Shown here piece after piece: positions 1 to 7,954 of a DNA stretch of 39,877 nucleotides (positions are counted from its first letter, which is position 1; every line of letters starts with the position of its first letter). Source of the DNA: CAZXCQ01 sp964639275 (lineage in GTDB: Bacteria > Desulfobacterota > DSM-4660 > Desulfatiglandales > Desulfatiglandaceae); contig CAZXCQ010000012.1 of assembly GCA_964639275.1 (NCBI GenBank), positions 1-39,877 of the forward strand, written 5' to 3'. A program made the translations under genes and the position numbers. Under the pieces are notes generated by a model. The model was not told the DNA's origin. It made no database searches and worked only from the letters and a program-made list of their open reading frames with translations.

Positions 1-85
1 GACCCCCATGCCACACCACAATCGATTTATCCCCGGGTTTTTGAGAAGTTACGCCAGATTCATACCAAAGCTCTTATCAAGCGAT

Positions 86-127
86 AAAAAAGAGAGGGGT
101 TAAAGCCCATAGACTTTCACCCCTCTC
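86..127 (-). terminator. Rho-independent terminator of the glp operon
   Basis: On the minus strand a 9-bp perfect stem (GAGAGGGGT at 127-119 with ACCCCTCTC at 100-92) is followed at once by six T residues (91-86). A second short AAAG/CTTT pairing extends the hairpin inward. It lies about 115 bp downstream of the glpV stop codon and is the natural end of the eight-gene glp transcript. The rest of 1-242 holds no gene that I can see. Confidence 0.88.
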
Positions 128-242
128 GCGTCTGACACCATTCATGTTCTCCGGGGAGGGTGCCTGCGTATGATCCCAGGGTCGAAGGGATTACCAGCCG
201 GAACACATGATGGTGTCACAACAGGACCATCATAAGGGCTCA

Positions 243-1973
243 CTATTTCACTCTGCCCTCACGCCATGCCTGAATGAGCTGGTCGTAGTCGACCGTTATA
301 CCTTGAGGCTTCTCATTGACCTTGGCCTTGGGCGAACCGGGTTTGTTCAGCCAGACATTCGGGTCGATACATGGATTGAGCTTTGGACCGTATTGTTTCT
401 GAACACCTGCCCGCTCGATACGCTGCATGACTTTGTCCATCTCCCGGGCGAGGTTGTCCATGGCCCTATCCACGGTCACCTCACCGGATACCGCCTCACC
501 GATATTCTGCCACCACAATTGTGCCAGCTTGGGATAATCAGGCACATTGGTCCCTGTGGGGGTCCAGGCCACTCGCGCCGGACTGCGGTAAAATTCCACC
601 AGTCCTCCGAGCTTGGGCGCACGCTTGGTAAAGGCCTCGCTCCGGATATCGCTGTCACGGATCGGGGTCAGCCCCACCAGGGCCTTTTTCAGCGACGTGG
701 TCTTGCAGACACAGAACTGGCCATAGAGCCACGCAGCCTTGCGTCTCTTAAGGGGTGTACTGTACATGAATGTCCAGGACCCGCAGTCCTGATAGCCTAA
801 CTTCATCCCCTCTTCCCAGTAAGGGCCGTGGGGCGAGGGGGCCATGCGCCATTTGGGAGTCCCGTCCGGGTTGACCGTGGGTCCAGGCGCGACCATTGTG
901 GGAACAAATGCCGTGTACCAGAAGATCTGCTGGGCCACATTCCCCTTGGCCAAGAAGGGCAGGTACGTATAGAAATCCATCCCCAGGCAACCGGGAGGCG
1001 CATATTTCCGGAGCCACTCCATATACTTGCGGAGCGCGTACTTGGCTGCCGGACTGTTGGCAGCGCCCCCGCGACAGACGCTTGCGCCCACCGGCCGGGA
1101 TTGTTTGTCAACACGGATACCCCATTCGTCCACCGGCTTGCCGTTCGGCAGACCTTTGTCACCACAACCGGCCATGGACAGCCAGGCGTCCGTAAACCGC
1201 CAGCCCAGATCCGGCGCCTTTTTCCCATAGTCATTATGGCCGTACACACGCTTCCCATCGATCTCTTTGATGTGCTCGGTGAAAAATTCCGCGATATCCT
1301 CATAGGCCGACCAGTTGACCGGGATGCCCAACTCATAGCCGTAGATTTCCTTAAATTTCTTCTTGAAATCCGGTCGCTTAAACCAGTCATAACGGAACCA
1401 GTAGAGGTTGGCGAACTGCTGGTCCGGAAGCTGGTACATCTTACCGTCAGGCGCAGTCGTAAAGGACTTGCCCATGAAATCGTCCACGTCTAAGGTGGGC
1501 AGCGTTACGTCCTTGCCCTCACCTTTCATAAAATCGCTCAGGGGAACCACAAACCCGTAACGCCAGTGGGTGCCGATAAGATCGGAATCGTTGATCCAAC
1601 CGTCATAGATGTTCTTGCCCGAGGCCCACTGGGTCTGCAGCTTTTCGATGACGTCCCCTTCCTGAATCAAGTCATGGGAAACCTTGATCCCGGTAATCTC
1701 TTCAAAGGCCTTGGCAAGGACCTTGGACTCATATTCATGGGTGGCGATGGTTTCAGACACAACCTTGATTTCCATCCCCTTGAAGGGCTCGGCCGCCTTG
1801 ATGAACCATTCCATCTCTTTCATCTGTTGATCTTTTGTCAGCGTGGATGGCTGAAACTCATTGTCCACCCATTTCTTGGCGGCGTCCATCTGCGGCGAAG
1901 ACCAGCAGGGGACGCTGGAAAAGACAATTGCCAGGGCTACGATTCCGAAAAACAGTAATCTCTTCTTTCTCAT
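243..1973 (-). CDS. glpV: Glycerol ABC transporter periplasmic substrate-binding protein
   Basis: A 576-residue extracellular solute-binding protein of the long type found in GlpSTPQV glycerol importers. A signal peptide is visible (basic MRKKR, then a hydrophobic stretch to about residue 25), so the mature protein should be periplasmic and deliver substrate to the GlpP/GlpQ permeases. The body is rich in Trp and Tyr (NLYWFRYDWF, IFWYTAF), as expected for a polyol or sugar pocket. The start is supported by a GGAG ribosome-binding site at about 1984. It is the last gene of the operon and sits 254 bp after glpU, a spacer that may hold a processing or secondary promoter element. Glycerol as substrate is inferred from gene order and linkage to glpA, glpB and glpR; another polyol is possible. 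Confidence 0.88.
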   Translation of the reverse strand: MRKKRLLFFGIVALAIVFSSVPCWSSPQMDAAKKWVDNEFQPSTLTKDQQMKEMEWFIKAAEPFKGMEIKVVSETIATHEYESKVLAKAFEEITGIKVSHDLIQEGDVIEKLQTQWASGKNIYDGWINDSDLIGTHWRYGFVVPLSDFMKGEGKDVTLPTLDVDDFMGKSFTTAPDGKMYQLPDQQFANLYWFRYDWFKRPDFKKKFKEIYGYELGIPVNWSAYEDIAEFFTEHIKEIDGKRVYGHNDYGKKAPDLGWRFTDAWLSMAGCGDKGLPNGKPVDEWGIRVDKQSRPVGASVCRGGAANSPAAKYALRKYMEWLRKYAPPGCLGMDFYTYLPFLAKGNVAQQIFWYTAFVPTMVAPGPTVNPDGTPKWRMAPSPHGPYWEEGMKLGYQDCGSWTFMYSTPLKRRKAAWLYGQFCVCKTTSLKKALVGLTPIRDSDIRSEAFTKRAPKLGGLVEFYRSPARVAWTPTGTNVPDYPKLAQLWWQNIGEAVSGEVTVDRAMDNLAREMDKVMQRIERAGVQKQYGPKLNPCIDPNVWLNKPGSPKAKVNEKPQGITVDYDQLIQAWREGRVK

Positions 1974-2227
1974 TGCCGTTGTCTCCTTTCAAATCGAGTC
2001 GGTTAATCGCCCACTCCTTGCCGATTCAAGTTGTTCATTCGGTCTTAACCTCGACGGGTAATCGACAAGGCAACCCAGAGGCTCTATTGGATCAGCCCCA
2101 TTAGCATGTGATCGTTACCACCTCCTTTCCAAGATTCTGCGGGTCAGCATACCCACGTTCCCGATTTACCCGCTTACGTTCCCGGACCCTTTGAATCTCA
2201 GCCAAGGCTTTGGGCCTCCCGTCTTCT

Positions 2228-2512
2228 CTATCCCCAGATCATCACTACCAGAATCCAGCAGACCGCGATAATGAACAGGAGCCAGAGGGAAAAATGGGTC
2301 AACCCGATCCAGGCAAAAAAGATATAAGCACTGGTCAAAATCCCAATAAAGAGCCGGTCACCCGGTGTGGTGGGGATCGGCAGAAAACCGCGTCGTTCCA
2401 TGGAAGGGGTTAAGGTCTGCCATACCATCATGGCAATCACAATTAGGATAATAGTGCCGCAGAAGATAGCCGTGGGTATGGTCCATTCCATCCATTGCAG
2501 GGTGAACTTCAT
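2228..2512 (-). CDS. glpU: Small membrane protein of glycerol ABC transporter (DUF2160 family)
   Basis: A 94-residue protein with three hydrophobic segments: about residues 11-30 (IPTAIFCGTIILIVIAMMVW), 53-70 and 73-93. It matches the DUF2160 proteins that lie between the permease and binding-protein genes in rhizobial glp loci (GlpU). Its molecular role is not established; location suggests an accessory subunit of the GlpPQ membrane complex. It follows glpQ by 12 bp and has a strong ribosome-binding site (AAAGGAG, seven bases before ATG). The short loop after segment 1 (MERRGFLPIPTTPGDR) is the most polar part of the protein. Confidence 0.85.
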   Translation of the reverse strand: MKFTLQWMEWTIPTAIFCGTIILIVIAMMVWQTLTPSMERRGFLPIPTTPGDRLFIGILTSAYIFFAWIGLTHFSLWLLFIIAVCWILVVMIWG

Positions 2513-2524
2513 GGTCTTTCTCCT

Positions 2525-3328
2525 TTACACCCGGCCCAAGGCAAAGCCCTTGGCCATATGATTGCGTACGAACCAGATCACCATGGCGCCCGGTACAATG
2601 GTCAGCATACCGGCCGCAGCCAGCAGGCCATAGTCAAGACCGGTTGCGCTGATGGTTCGTGTCATGATTGCCGAGATGGGTTTTGCTTCGGTTACCGTCA
2701 GTGTCCGGGCCAACAGCAACTCAACCCAGCTGAACATAAAACAGAAAAAGGCCGTTACGCCCACACCCGCCCTGATCAGCGGGATGAAGATGGTGATAAA
2801 GAAGCGAGGGAAACTGTACCCGTCGATAAAGGCGGTTTCATCAATTTCACGGGGGACCCCTGACATAAAGCCTTCCAATATCCAGACCGCCAGTGGCACG
2901 TTGAACAGACAGTGGGCAAGCGCCACCGCAATGTGCGTATCCATCAAACCGACAGTGGAATACAGCTGGAAAAAGGGGAGCGCGAAAACGGCCGCCGGAG
3001 CCATACGGTTGGTGAGCAACCAAAAAAACATCTGTTTGTCACCGACGAACTGGTAGCGCGAAAAGGCATAGGCTGCAGGGAGGGCCACAGTCAATGAGAT
3101 AACCGTGTTCAGGACCACATAGATCATGGCATTGATATAGCCCATGTACCAGGTTGAATCCGTAAAGATCTTGATGTAGTTTTTTAGTGTCGCGTCGGTG
3201 GGAAACAGGGCGAAGGATGCGAGGATGTCGGCGTTGGACCTGAGGGACATGTTGAGCATCCAGTAGATCGGAATGATCAGCAGGACAAAGTATATAGTAA
3301 GGCCGATGGTCTTTTTCTTTCCTTTCAT
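2525..3328 (-). CDS. glpQ: Glycerol ABC transporter permease
   Basis: A 267-residue inner-membrane permease of the MalG/carbohydrate-uptake CUT1 type with about six transmembrane segments. The cytoplasmic EAA loop that contacts the ATPase is visible as EIDETAFIDGYSFPRFF followed by IFIPLIRAG. The reading frame stays open far upstream to 3745, but that stretch overlaps glpP and has no membrane or family character. The ATG at 3328 overlaps the glpP stop in the pattern ATGA, so translational coupling fixes the start. It pairs with GlpP as the second half of the membrane channel. Confidence 0.9.
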   Translation of the reverse strand: MKGKKKTIGLTIYFVLLIIPIYWMLNMSLRSNADILASFALFPTDATLKNYIKIFTDSTWYMGYINAMIYVVLNTVISLTVALPAAYAFSRYQFVGDKQMFFWLLTNRMAPAAVFALPFFQLYSTVGLMDTHIAVALAHCLFNVPLAVWILEGFMSGVPREIDETAFIDGYSFPRFFITIFIPLIRAGVGVTAFFCFMFSWVELLLARTLTVTEAKPISAIMTRTISATGLDYGLLAAAGMLTIVPGAMVIWFVRNHMAKGFALGRV

Positions 3329-4200
3329 CCCTTTTCTCCTTTTCCGACTCTCTGAAGGGCCTGGTAAAATATAAAACTGAACAGCAATACGATGATAAAG
3401 TAGATGAGTGAAAAGGCCCCGCCCGGTCCGAGGTCGAATTGCAAGAGGGCGATCTTGACGAGGTAAATGGAGAGGAACGTGGTGGAATTTCCGGGTCCTC
3501 CTCCGGTGAGCACAAAGGGTTCCGCATAGATAAGGAAACTGTCCATGAACCGGAGCAAAAAGGCGATGGTGAGTACCCCGCGCATCTTGGGGAGCTGGAT
3601 GTAAAGAAAGGTCGACCAGGCGGATGCGCCATCGATCTTGGCGGCTTGGTAATAGGCCTCGGGGATCGCCCGCAGCCCAGCATAGGCCAGCAGGGCCACC
3701 AACGGGGTCCAGTGCCAGACCTCCATCAACATCACGGTGATCCATGCATCGAGTGGCCTTGCCGTATGATCAAAGGGTATCCCCAGGAGGTTGTTCATCC
3801 CGGCGCCGAAAAGACCGATATCCGGTCGGGTAAAGATGATCCAGATCGTCCCGATGGTGTTCCATGGGATTAGCAGAGGCAGCGCTATGGTAACCAGAGA
3901 CGCGGGGACTCCCCAACCGCGCTTTGGCATGGCCAGAGCAATGAGTATGCCGAGCGGCATCTCGATCAACAGAACGAGCCCGGAGAAGAGGAACTGGCGC
4001 CATAGCGCTTCATGCAGGCGATAATCGCCCAGCATCTCCTTGAACCATTCGGTTCCGACAAAGATTTTCTGGCCCGGCGCAAGGATGTCCTGGAGCGAAT
4101 AGTTGATCACGGTCATCAAGGGAATGATGGCACTGAAGGCAACGATCACAAAGACCGGTAGGACCAGTAACCAGGCCTTATTATTTGGCCATTTTTCCAT
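3325..4200 (-). CDS. glpP: Glycerol ABC transporter permease
   Basis: A 291-residue MalF/UgpA-type permease with an N-terminal transmembrane anchor (WLLVLPVFVIVAFSAIIPL) and about five further segments. The EAA motif reads EAYYQAAKIDGASAWSTF then IQLPKMRGV, the contact site for the GlpS/GlpT ATPases. AGGGG about eight bases before the ATG supports the start at 4200. The gap to glpT (163 bp) is unusual inside this tight operon and is filled by a palindromic repeat element, so expression of the permeases may be modulated relative to the ATPases. Confidence 0.9.
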   Translation of the reverse strand: MEKWPNNKAWLLVLPVFVIVAFSAIIPLMTVINYSLQDILAPGQKIFVGTEWFKEMLGDYRLHEALWRQFLFSGLVLLIEMPLGILIALAMPKRGWGVPASLVTIALPLLIPWNTIGTIWIIFTRPDIGLFGAGMNNLLGIPFDHTARPLDAWITVMLMEVWHWTPLVALLAYAGLRAIPEAYYQAAKIDGASAWSTFLYIQLPKMRGVLTIAFLLRFMDSFLIYAEPFVLTGGGPGNSTTFLSIYLVKIALLQFDLGPGGAFSLIYFIIVLLFSFIFYQALQRVGKGEKG

Positions 4201-4239
4201 AGAAATCCCCTTTGCTATTGAGAATTTTCCATTAGAAAA

Positions 4240-4255
4240 CCTTTGAACCCTTTGA
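4240..4255 (+). repeat. Octamer tandem repeat, copy 1 (unit near CCTTTGAA)
   Basis: Two adjacent 8-base units, CCTTTGAA and CCCTTTGA. The same unit recurs with the same period at 22616, 26552 and (inverted) 34861, always in spacers between genes. Confidence 0.6.
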
Positions 4256-4261
4256 CATTTC

Positions 4262-4357
4262 GTATCAATTTAGCCTTTTTCAAGACTGACACCTGGACAG
4301 GGGAATGGGGGTTCGGAATCCCCATTCCCCGGATTTCAAAAAGCTAAAATGCTGCAA
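4262..4357 (+). repeat. Palindromic dispersed repeat, copy 1
   Basis: The element has an outer arm (TTTAGCCTTTTT at 4269-4280 against AAAAAGCTAAA at 4338-4348) and an inner 11-bp perfect stem, GGGGAATGGGG (4300-4310) with CCCCATTCCCC (4320-4330), loop GTTCGGAAT. A near-identical copy in inverted orientation lies at 34957-35053 and a half copy at 11985-12026. This is a non-coding, REP- or MITE-like unit; no transposase for it is in the window. Confidence 0.8.
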
Positions 4358-4363
4358 CATTTC

Positions 4364-5449
4364 TTATTTGACCAACCACCCGTCGGCAAACAGTCTGGTC
4401 TTCTGTTGGGGGAAGCCAAGCCATGCCTTACCCTCTGGAAAGGATTTGCTTTCTGCCAGAGTGGCTTTCAGGGTGTTGCCGCCCAGCGTGAGCGTCACAA
4501 CCGTGTAACTCCCCAAATCCTCGACCAGCCTGACCTTGGCCGGCACGGCGCCGTCAACGGCCTCGCCATGTACCTCCAGGTACATGGGTCGTATGCCTAA
4601 TTCCAGTTTCCCATGGGCCTTACTCCCCTTTGGCGCGGTTTCATCGTCCAGAACAATACTGGCGCCATCGACATGTGCATTGTTTCCTTCCAGGGTGCAG
4701 TCCATGAAGTTCATCCCCGGGCTTCCGATGAAATATCCCACGAACCGGTGTTCCGGGTTTTCGAAAAGATCCTCAGGGGTACCCATTTGCACGATTTCGC
4801 CCTCAAACATGACCGCCACTTCATCGGCAAATGTCAGTGCCTCCACCTGATCATGAGTAACGTAAATAAAGGTTAGATTTAGCTGTTCGTGGATCTCTTT
4901 GAGTTTGCGCCGCAGGTGCCATTTCAGTTGCGGATCGATGACCGTCAGCGGCTCATCAAAAAGGATGGCCGACACATCACTTCGAACCAGCCCACGGCCC
5001 AATGAGATTTTCTGTTTGGCATCGGCCGCCAGCCCGGCGGCCTTTTTTTTCAAATAAGGCGTCAGTTCAAGGATTTCGGCCACCTCATATACCCGCCGGG
5101 TGACTTCTCCTTCCTCTATGCCTCGATTGCGTAACGGAAAGGCCAGATTGCCAAAAACCGTCATCGTGTCATACAAGACCGGAAATTGAAAAACCTGGGC
5201 GATGTTCCGCTTTTCAGGCGGCAATTCGGTGACATCCCGGCCATCGTATAGCACCCGCCCACGGCTTGGTCTAAGGAGACCGGAAACGATATTTAGCAAC
5301 GTGGTCTTGCCGCAGCCCGAAGGCCCTAGCAAGGCGCATGCGGCACCATCGCTCCACACATTGTGGATCCGTTTCAGGGCATAATCCGAATCCCCCGCAG
5401 GGTGTCGGAGATAGCTGTGGGCGACTTCACGGAGTTCGATAGATGCCAT
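4364..5449 (-). CDS. glpT: Glycerol ABC transporter ATP-binding protein with degenerate signature motif
   Basis: A 361-residue CUT1-type ATPase: nucleotide-binding domain to about residue 235, then a C-terminal OB-like regulatory domain. Walker A is canonical (GPSGCGKTT), the Q-loop is QVFQFP, Walker B ends ILFDEP with the catalytic Glu, and the switch His is present (YVTHDQVEAL). The ABC signature is not LSGGQ but LAADAKQKISLGRGL, a strong departure. Its partner GlpS has the opposite defects, so the pair should form one working and one degenerate ATP site. The ribosome-binding site AGGAG overlaps the glpS stop, 9 bp upstream, implying coupled translation. The degenerate signature seems to be a feature of this subfamily (recalled, not searched), not a local mutation. 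Confidence 0.9.
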   Translation of the reverse strand: MASIELREVAHSYLRHPAGDSDYALKRIHNVWSDGAACALLGPSGCGKTTLLNIVSGLLRPSRGRVLYDGRDVTELPPEKRNIAQVFQFPVLYDTMTVFGNLAFPLRNRGIEEGEVTRRVYEVAEILELTPYLKKKAAGLAADAKQKISLGRGLVRSDVSAILFDEPLTVIDPQLKWHLRRKLKEIHEQLNLTFIYVTHDQVEALTFADEVAVMFEGEIVQMGTPEDLFENPEHRFVGYFIGSPGMNFMDCTLEGNNAHVDGASIVLDDETAPKGSKAHGKLELGIRPMYLEVHGEAVDGAVPAKVRLVEDLGSYTVVTLTLGGNTLKATLAESKSFPEGKAWLGFPQQKTRLFADGWLVK

Positions 5450-5458
5450 TGTGCTCTC

Positions 5459-6559
5459 CTAATTGGTCATTTTCTTAATGCCCTTAAGGGATGGAGATGC
5501 CACCAGCTTCCCATCCTCATCGTATATAAAAAACCGATACGGACTCACGTAAAGGATGATCTCGGACCCGATCCGGCGGGAGTGAATGCCGTCTTCCTGA
5601 ACCACCAACCGGGTAGCCCCATGGTGGACGTGAATGTATGTTTCCGATCCGTTTATCTCTGCCAATTCCACCTTGGCCGGGATTTCGGCATCTTCTTTGC
5701 CGTTTCTCTTTAGGAAAAGATGATTGGACCGTATACCAAAGGCATAGTTTCCCTCAGGCAGGTCTTTCATGTAACCTTTCAGGGTAAATTCAATCTCCTG
5801 CCCCATCCGGCCGGTTTTTCCCTGGATCGAACCCTCAAGGAAATTGATGGGCGGGTCACTAAACACCTCAGCCACTTTGGTCGTTGCCGGATTATGGTAT
5901 ACCTCCGGGGTGGGGCCGGTTTGCAGAGCTCGGCCCTCATCAACGACCACAATATTGCCGCCCATCATCAGGGCCTCTGTCGGTTCGGTTGTCGTGTAGA
6001 CGACAATCGCTTCTCGCTCTCTGAAAATATCTTGAAGTTCGACCCGCAGTTCCTCTCTCAACTTATAGTCCAGGTTTACCAGAGGTTCGTCCATCAGGAG
6101 CAGATCGGCGTTTTTTATCAGTGCCCGGGCGATGGCGACCCGCTGCTGCTGTCCACCGGAGAGTTCGGCGGGCAGACGATCGAGCAGGTCGTCGATGTGG
6201 AGCATTTGAGCGGTTTGGCGTACCTTTCGGTCGATCTCGGAGCTGTTTTCACCGCTCAGTTTGAGGGGGGAGGCGATATTCTTGTACACGGTAAGGGACG
6301 GGTAGTTGATAAACTGCTGATAGACCATGGCAACACTCCGTTTTCGGACCGATTTTCCCGTAACGTCCACGCCGTCCACCAGGACACGCCCCGAAGTGGG
6401 GCGATCCAGCCCGGCCATCAATCTGAGGAGGGAGGTCTTACCGGCCAGGGTACGGCCAAGGAGCACATTACGGGAGCCCGCCTCAAACTCCAGGCTGACG
6501 TTGTCGATGTGGATTTCCCGGCCTACCTTCTTCGTGATAGCTTCCAAGGTTAAGGACAT
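5459..6559 (-). CDS. glpS: Glycerol ABC transporter ATP-binding protein with altered Walker A and H-loop
   Basis: A 366-residue CUT1-type ATPase with a C-terminal regulatory domain from about residue 240. Walker A reads GRTLAGKTS in place of the usual GPSGSGKST; the signature is canonical (LSGGQQQRVAIARAL) and Walker B is LLLMDEPLVNLD. At the H-loop, where His normally follows VT, the sequence is VYTTTEPTEAL, so the switch His is missing. Together with GlpT it is expected to form a heterodimeric ATPase driving GlpPQ. The ribosome-binding site (AGAGG) is about 11 bases from the ATG. It follows glpB by about 108 bp. Confidence 0.9.
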   Translation of the reverse strand: MSLTLEAITKKVGREIHIDNVSLEFEAGSRNVLLGRTLAGKTSLLRLMAGLDRPTSGRVLVDGVDVTGKSVRKRSVAMVYQQFINYPSLTVYKNIASPLKLSGENSSEIDRKVRQTAQMLHIDDLLDRLPAELSGGQQQRVAIARALIKNADLLLMDEPLVNLDYKLREELRVELQDIFREREAIVVYTTTEPTEALMMGGNIVVVDEGRALQTGPTPEVYHNPATTKVAEVFSDPPINFLEGSIQGKTGRMGQEIEFTLKGYMKDLPEGNYAFGIRSNHLFLKRNGKEDAEIPAKVELAEINGSETYIHVHHGATRLVVQEDGIHSRRIGSEIILYVSPYRFFIYDEDGKLVASPSLKGIKKMTN

Positions 6560-6667
6560 GATATGATCATCCTCTCACTTTAGATTCTTACACGTATTAA
6601 GAGATCATCTCTTACAATGCTTTTGCATCCTTTGTTCCGACAGTGCTTAGGATCTGTCAACCACTCA

Positions 6668-7954
6668 TTACCTTATTTTTAAAAAGGCATTTACTGCCGC
6701 ATAGGCGCTGCCAATGGCCAACCCCGACCCGCATTTCATCCGCATCCAATCCTGGTGGGCCAGGATCGAACCGGCTGCGAACAGCCTTTCAAAGGCTGGT
6801 CCGCCTGAGCTGTCCAGGGGTCGGAATAGGTCATCGATTTCCAGCCCGGCCCGGTTGACCGGATGACCGCGTGGGTCCAGGAAATCCTTGTGGTGCCATC
6901 CGTTTCTTCCTTCCGGTTGATGGACCGGTAAATTGAAGATGGCCTCTCGGATTCGCTTTCTGTCAGCCAACAGCCCCCTGCCCCAAAAACGGCCACTGGC
7001 CAGGATAACCCCCTTGGCACGCACAGACCTCTCCACTGTGCTGTTGCCGATGTCGAGAATGAAGTCTCCCCCCGGTTCCTGGTGGGCTTTCAAGACCCGT
7101 TTTTGTGAAAAACGCCGAACCCCTTTTCCAGAAAGTCCTCTCGCAAAGGTATCATTGAGCCTGAGGCCCGGAATCGAGACGGGGAGGGTAGGGATTTCGA
7201 ATATCGGGACTCCGATCTGCTTCTCCAGTCTGGCAATGATCTCTCCCGTGCGGTTCATACCGAATATGGCCGGCATGCCTATTGAGTGGGCGTCTCCGAC
7301 AAGGGGTCGCACCGCTTGGGCAAGCCTCTCCTGGTTTCTTGATGACTCCATGCTCTGGGCCATAATCTCACCCGCAAAGAGTTCTCTGACCTGATCATTA
7401 CCCGGAAAAGCGATACGGGTTGAGCGCAAATCCGGCCATTTTTCCTTTAGGGTTGCTGCGATTTGAGTCGCACTCAAATCATTGAGGCCATAAAAATTGA
7501 CGAGTAAACAGGGACGTCTCTCCCTTAATGCCTTTGTGCCTCCCCACATGCTCTGTGGCACGCAGTATGTCTGTTTTGTTGTCCCCAGAGGCATAATCAT
7601 CTCTGAGTTGAGCCCTTTGCGCCTCCTGTAAAGAAGACCCGCTTCCTCTAGAAAGGAGAGCAGTTCATCAAAGGCGGCCTCAATCTCTTGCCTTCTTAGC
7701 CGGGCATAGGGGTGTTTGGGGATCTCCCGGGCCAACGCCTCGATTCCTGCCCAGGGATCTAGCCACGATTTCTTCTCCTGCACCGGATGCACGCCGAAGA
7801 GATCCAGGAGGCCACTGGCAAAAACGATTTCGCCCGTGACACCCACCTGAGCCGTAGAGAGACCACGGTTGGCGGCAAAAAGCGCTGACGCCATACCTGC
7901 CATCCCGTTTCCGATGATGGCCAGCTCACACTCTATGGAATCTGTGTCAATCAT
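6668..7954 (-). CDS. glpB: Anaerobic glycerol-3-phosphate dehydrogenase subunit B
   Basis: A 428-residue flavoprotein. The N-terminal dinucleotide-binding motif is visible as LAIIGNGMAGMASALFAANR (about residues 12-31), close to the length of E. coli GlpB. It partners GlpA in oxidising glycerol 3-phosphate to dihydroxyacetone phosphate, with electrons going to the quinone pool. The open frame extends to 8077, but the ATG at 7954 begins just before the FAD motif and overlaps the glpA stop by 8 bp, so this start is preferred. No strong Shine-Dalgarno is seen, in line with translational coupling. The third subunit, GlpC, is not found nearby. Confidence 0.88.
   Translation of the reverse strand: MIDTDSIECELAIIGNGMAGMASALFAANRGLSTAQVGVTGEIVFASGLLDLFGVHPVQEKKSWLDPWAGIEALAREIPKHPYARLRRQEIEAAFDELLSFLEEAGLLYRRRKGLNSEMIMPLGTTKQTYCVPQSMWGGTKALRERRPCLLVNFYGLNDLSATQIAATLKEKWPDLRSTRIAFPGNDQVRELFAGEIMAQSMESSRNQERLAQAVRPLVGDAHSIGMPAIFGMNRTGEIIARLEKQIGVPIFEIPTLPVSIPGLRLNDTFARGLSGKGVRRFSQKRVLKAHQEPGGDFILDIGNSTVERSVRAKGVILASGRFWGRGLLADRKRIREAIFNLPVHQPEGRNGWHHKDFLDPRGHPVNRAGLEIDDLFRPLDSSGGPAFERLFAAGSILAHQDWMRMKCGSGLAIGSAYAAVNAFLKIR

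Larger units (their letters stand above)
4201..4363. other. Intra-operon spacer between glpT and glpP
   Basis: This spacer holds an 8-bp tandem repeat (4240-4255) and one copy of a palindromic repeat element (4262-4357) with an 11-bp perfect stem. In the transcript the hairpin would lie between the glpT stop and glpP, where it could stabilise the upstream mRNA or reduce downstream expression. No gene is seen in it. Confidence 0.7.

Noticed and set aside
207..800. Long plus-strand open frames across 200-2100
   Set aside because: They are shadows of glpV in a GC-rich gene and have no family match or ribosome-binding site.
2095..2125. A possible leader peptide (ATGCTAATGGGG...) with AAAGGAGG upstream between glpU and glpV
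   Set aside because: Only seven codons, with poor spacing and no attenuator structure seen.
3329..3745. Long N-terminal extension of GlpQ
   Set aside because: It overlaps glpP in another frame and lacks membrane character; the ATGA overlap fixes the shorter start.
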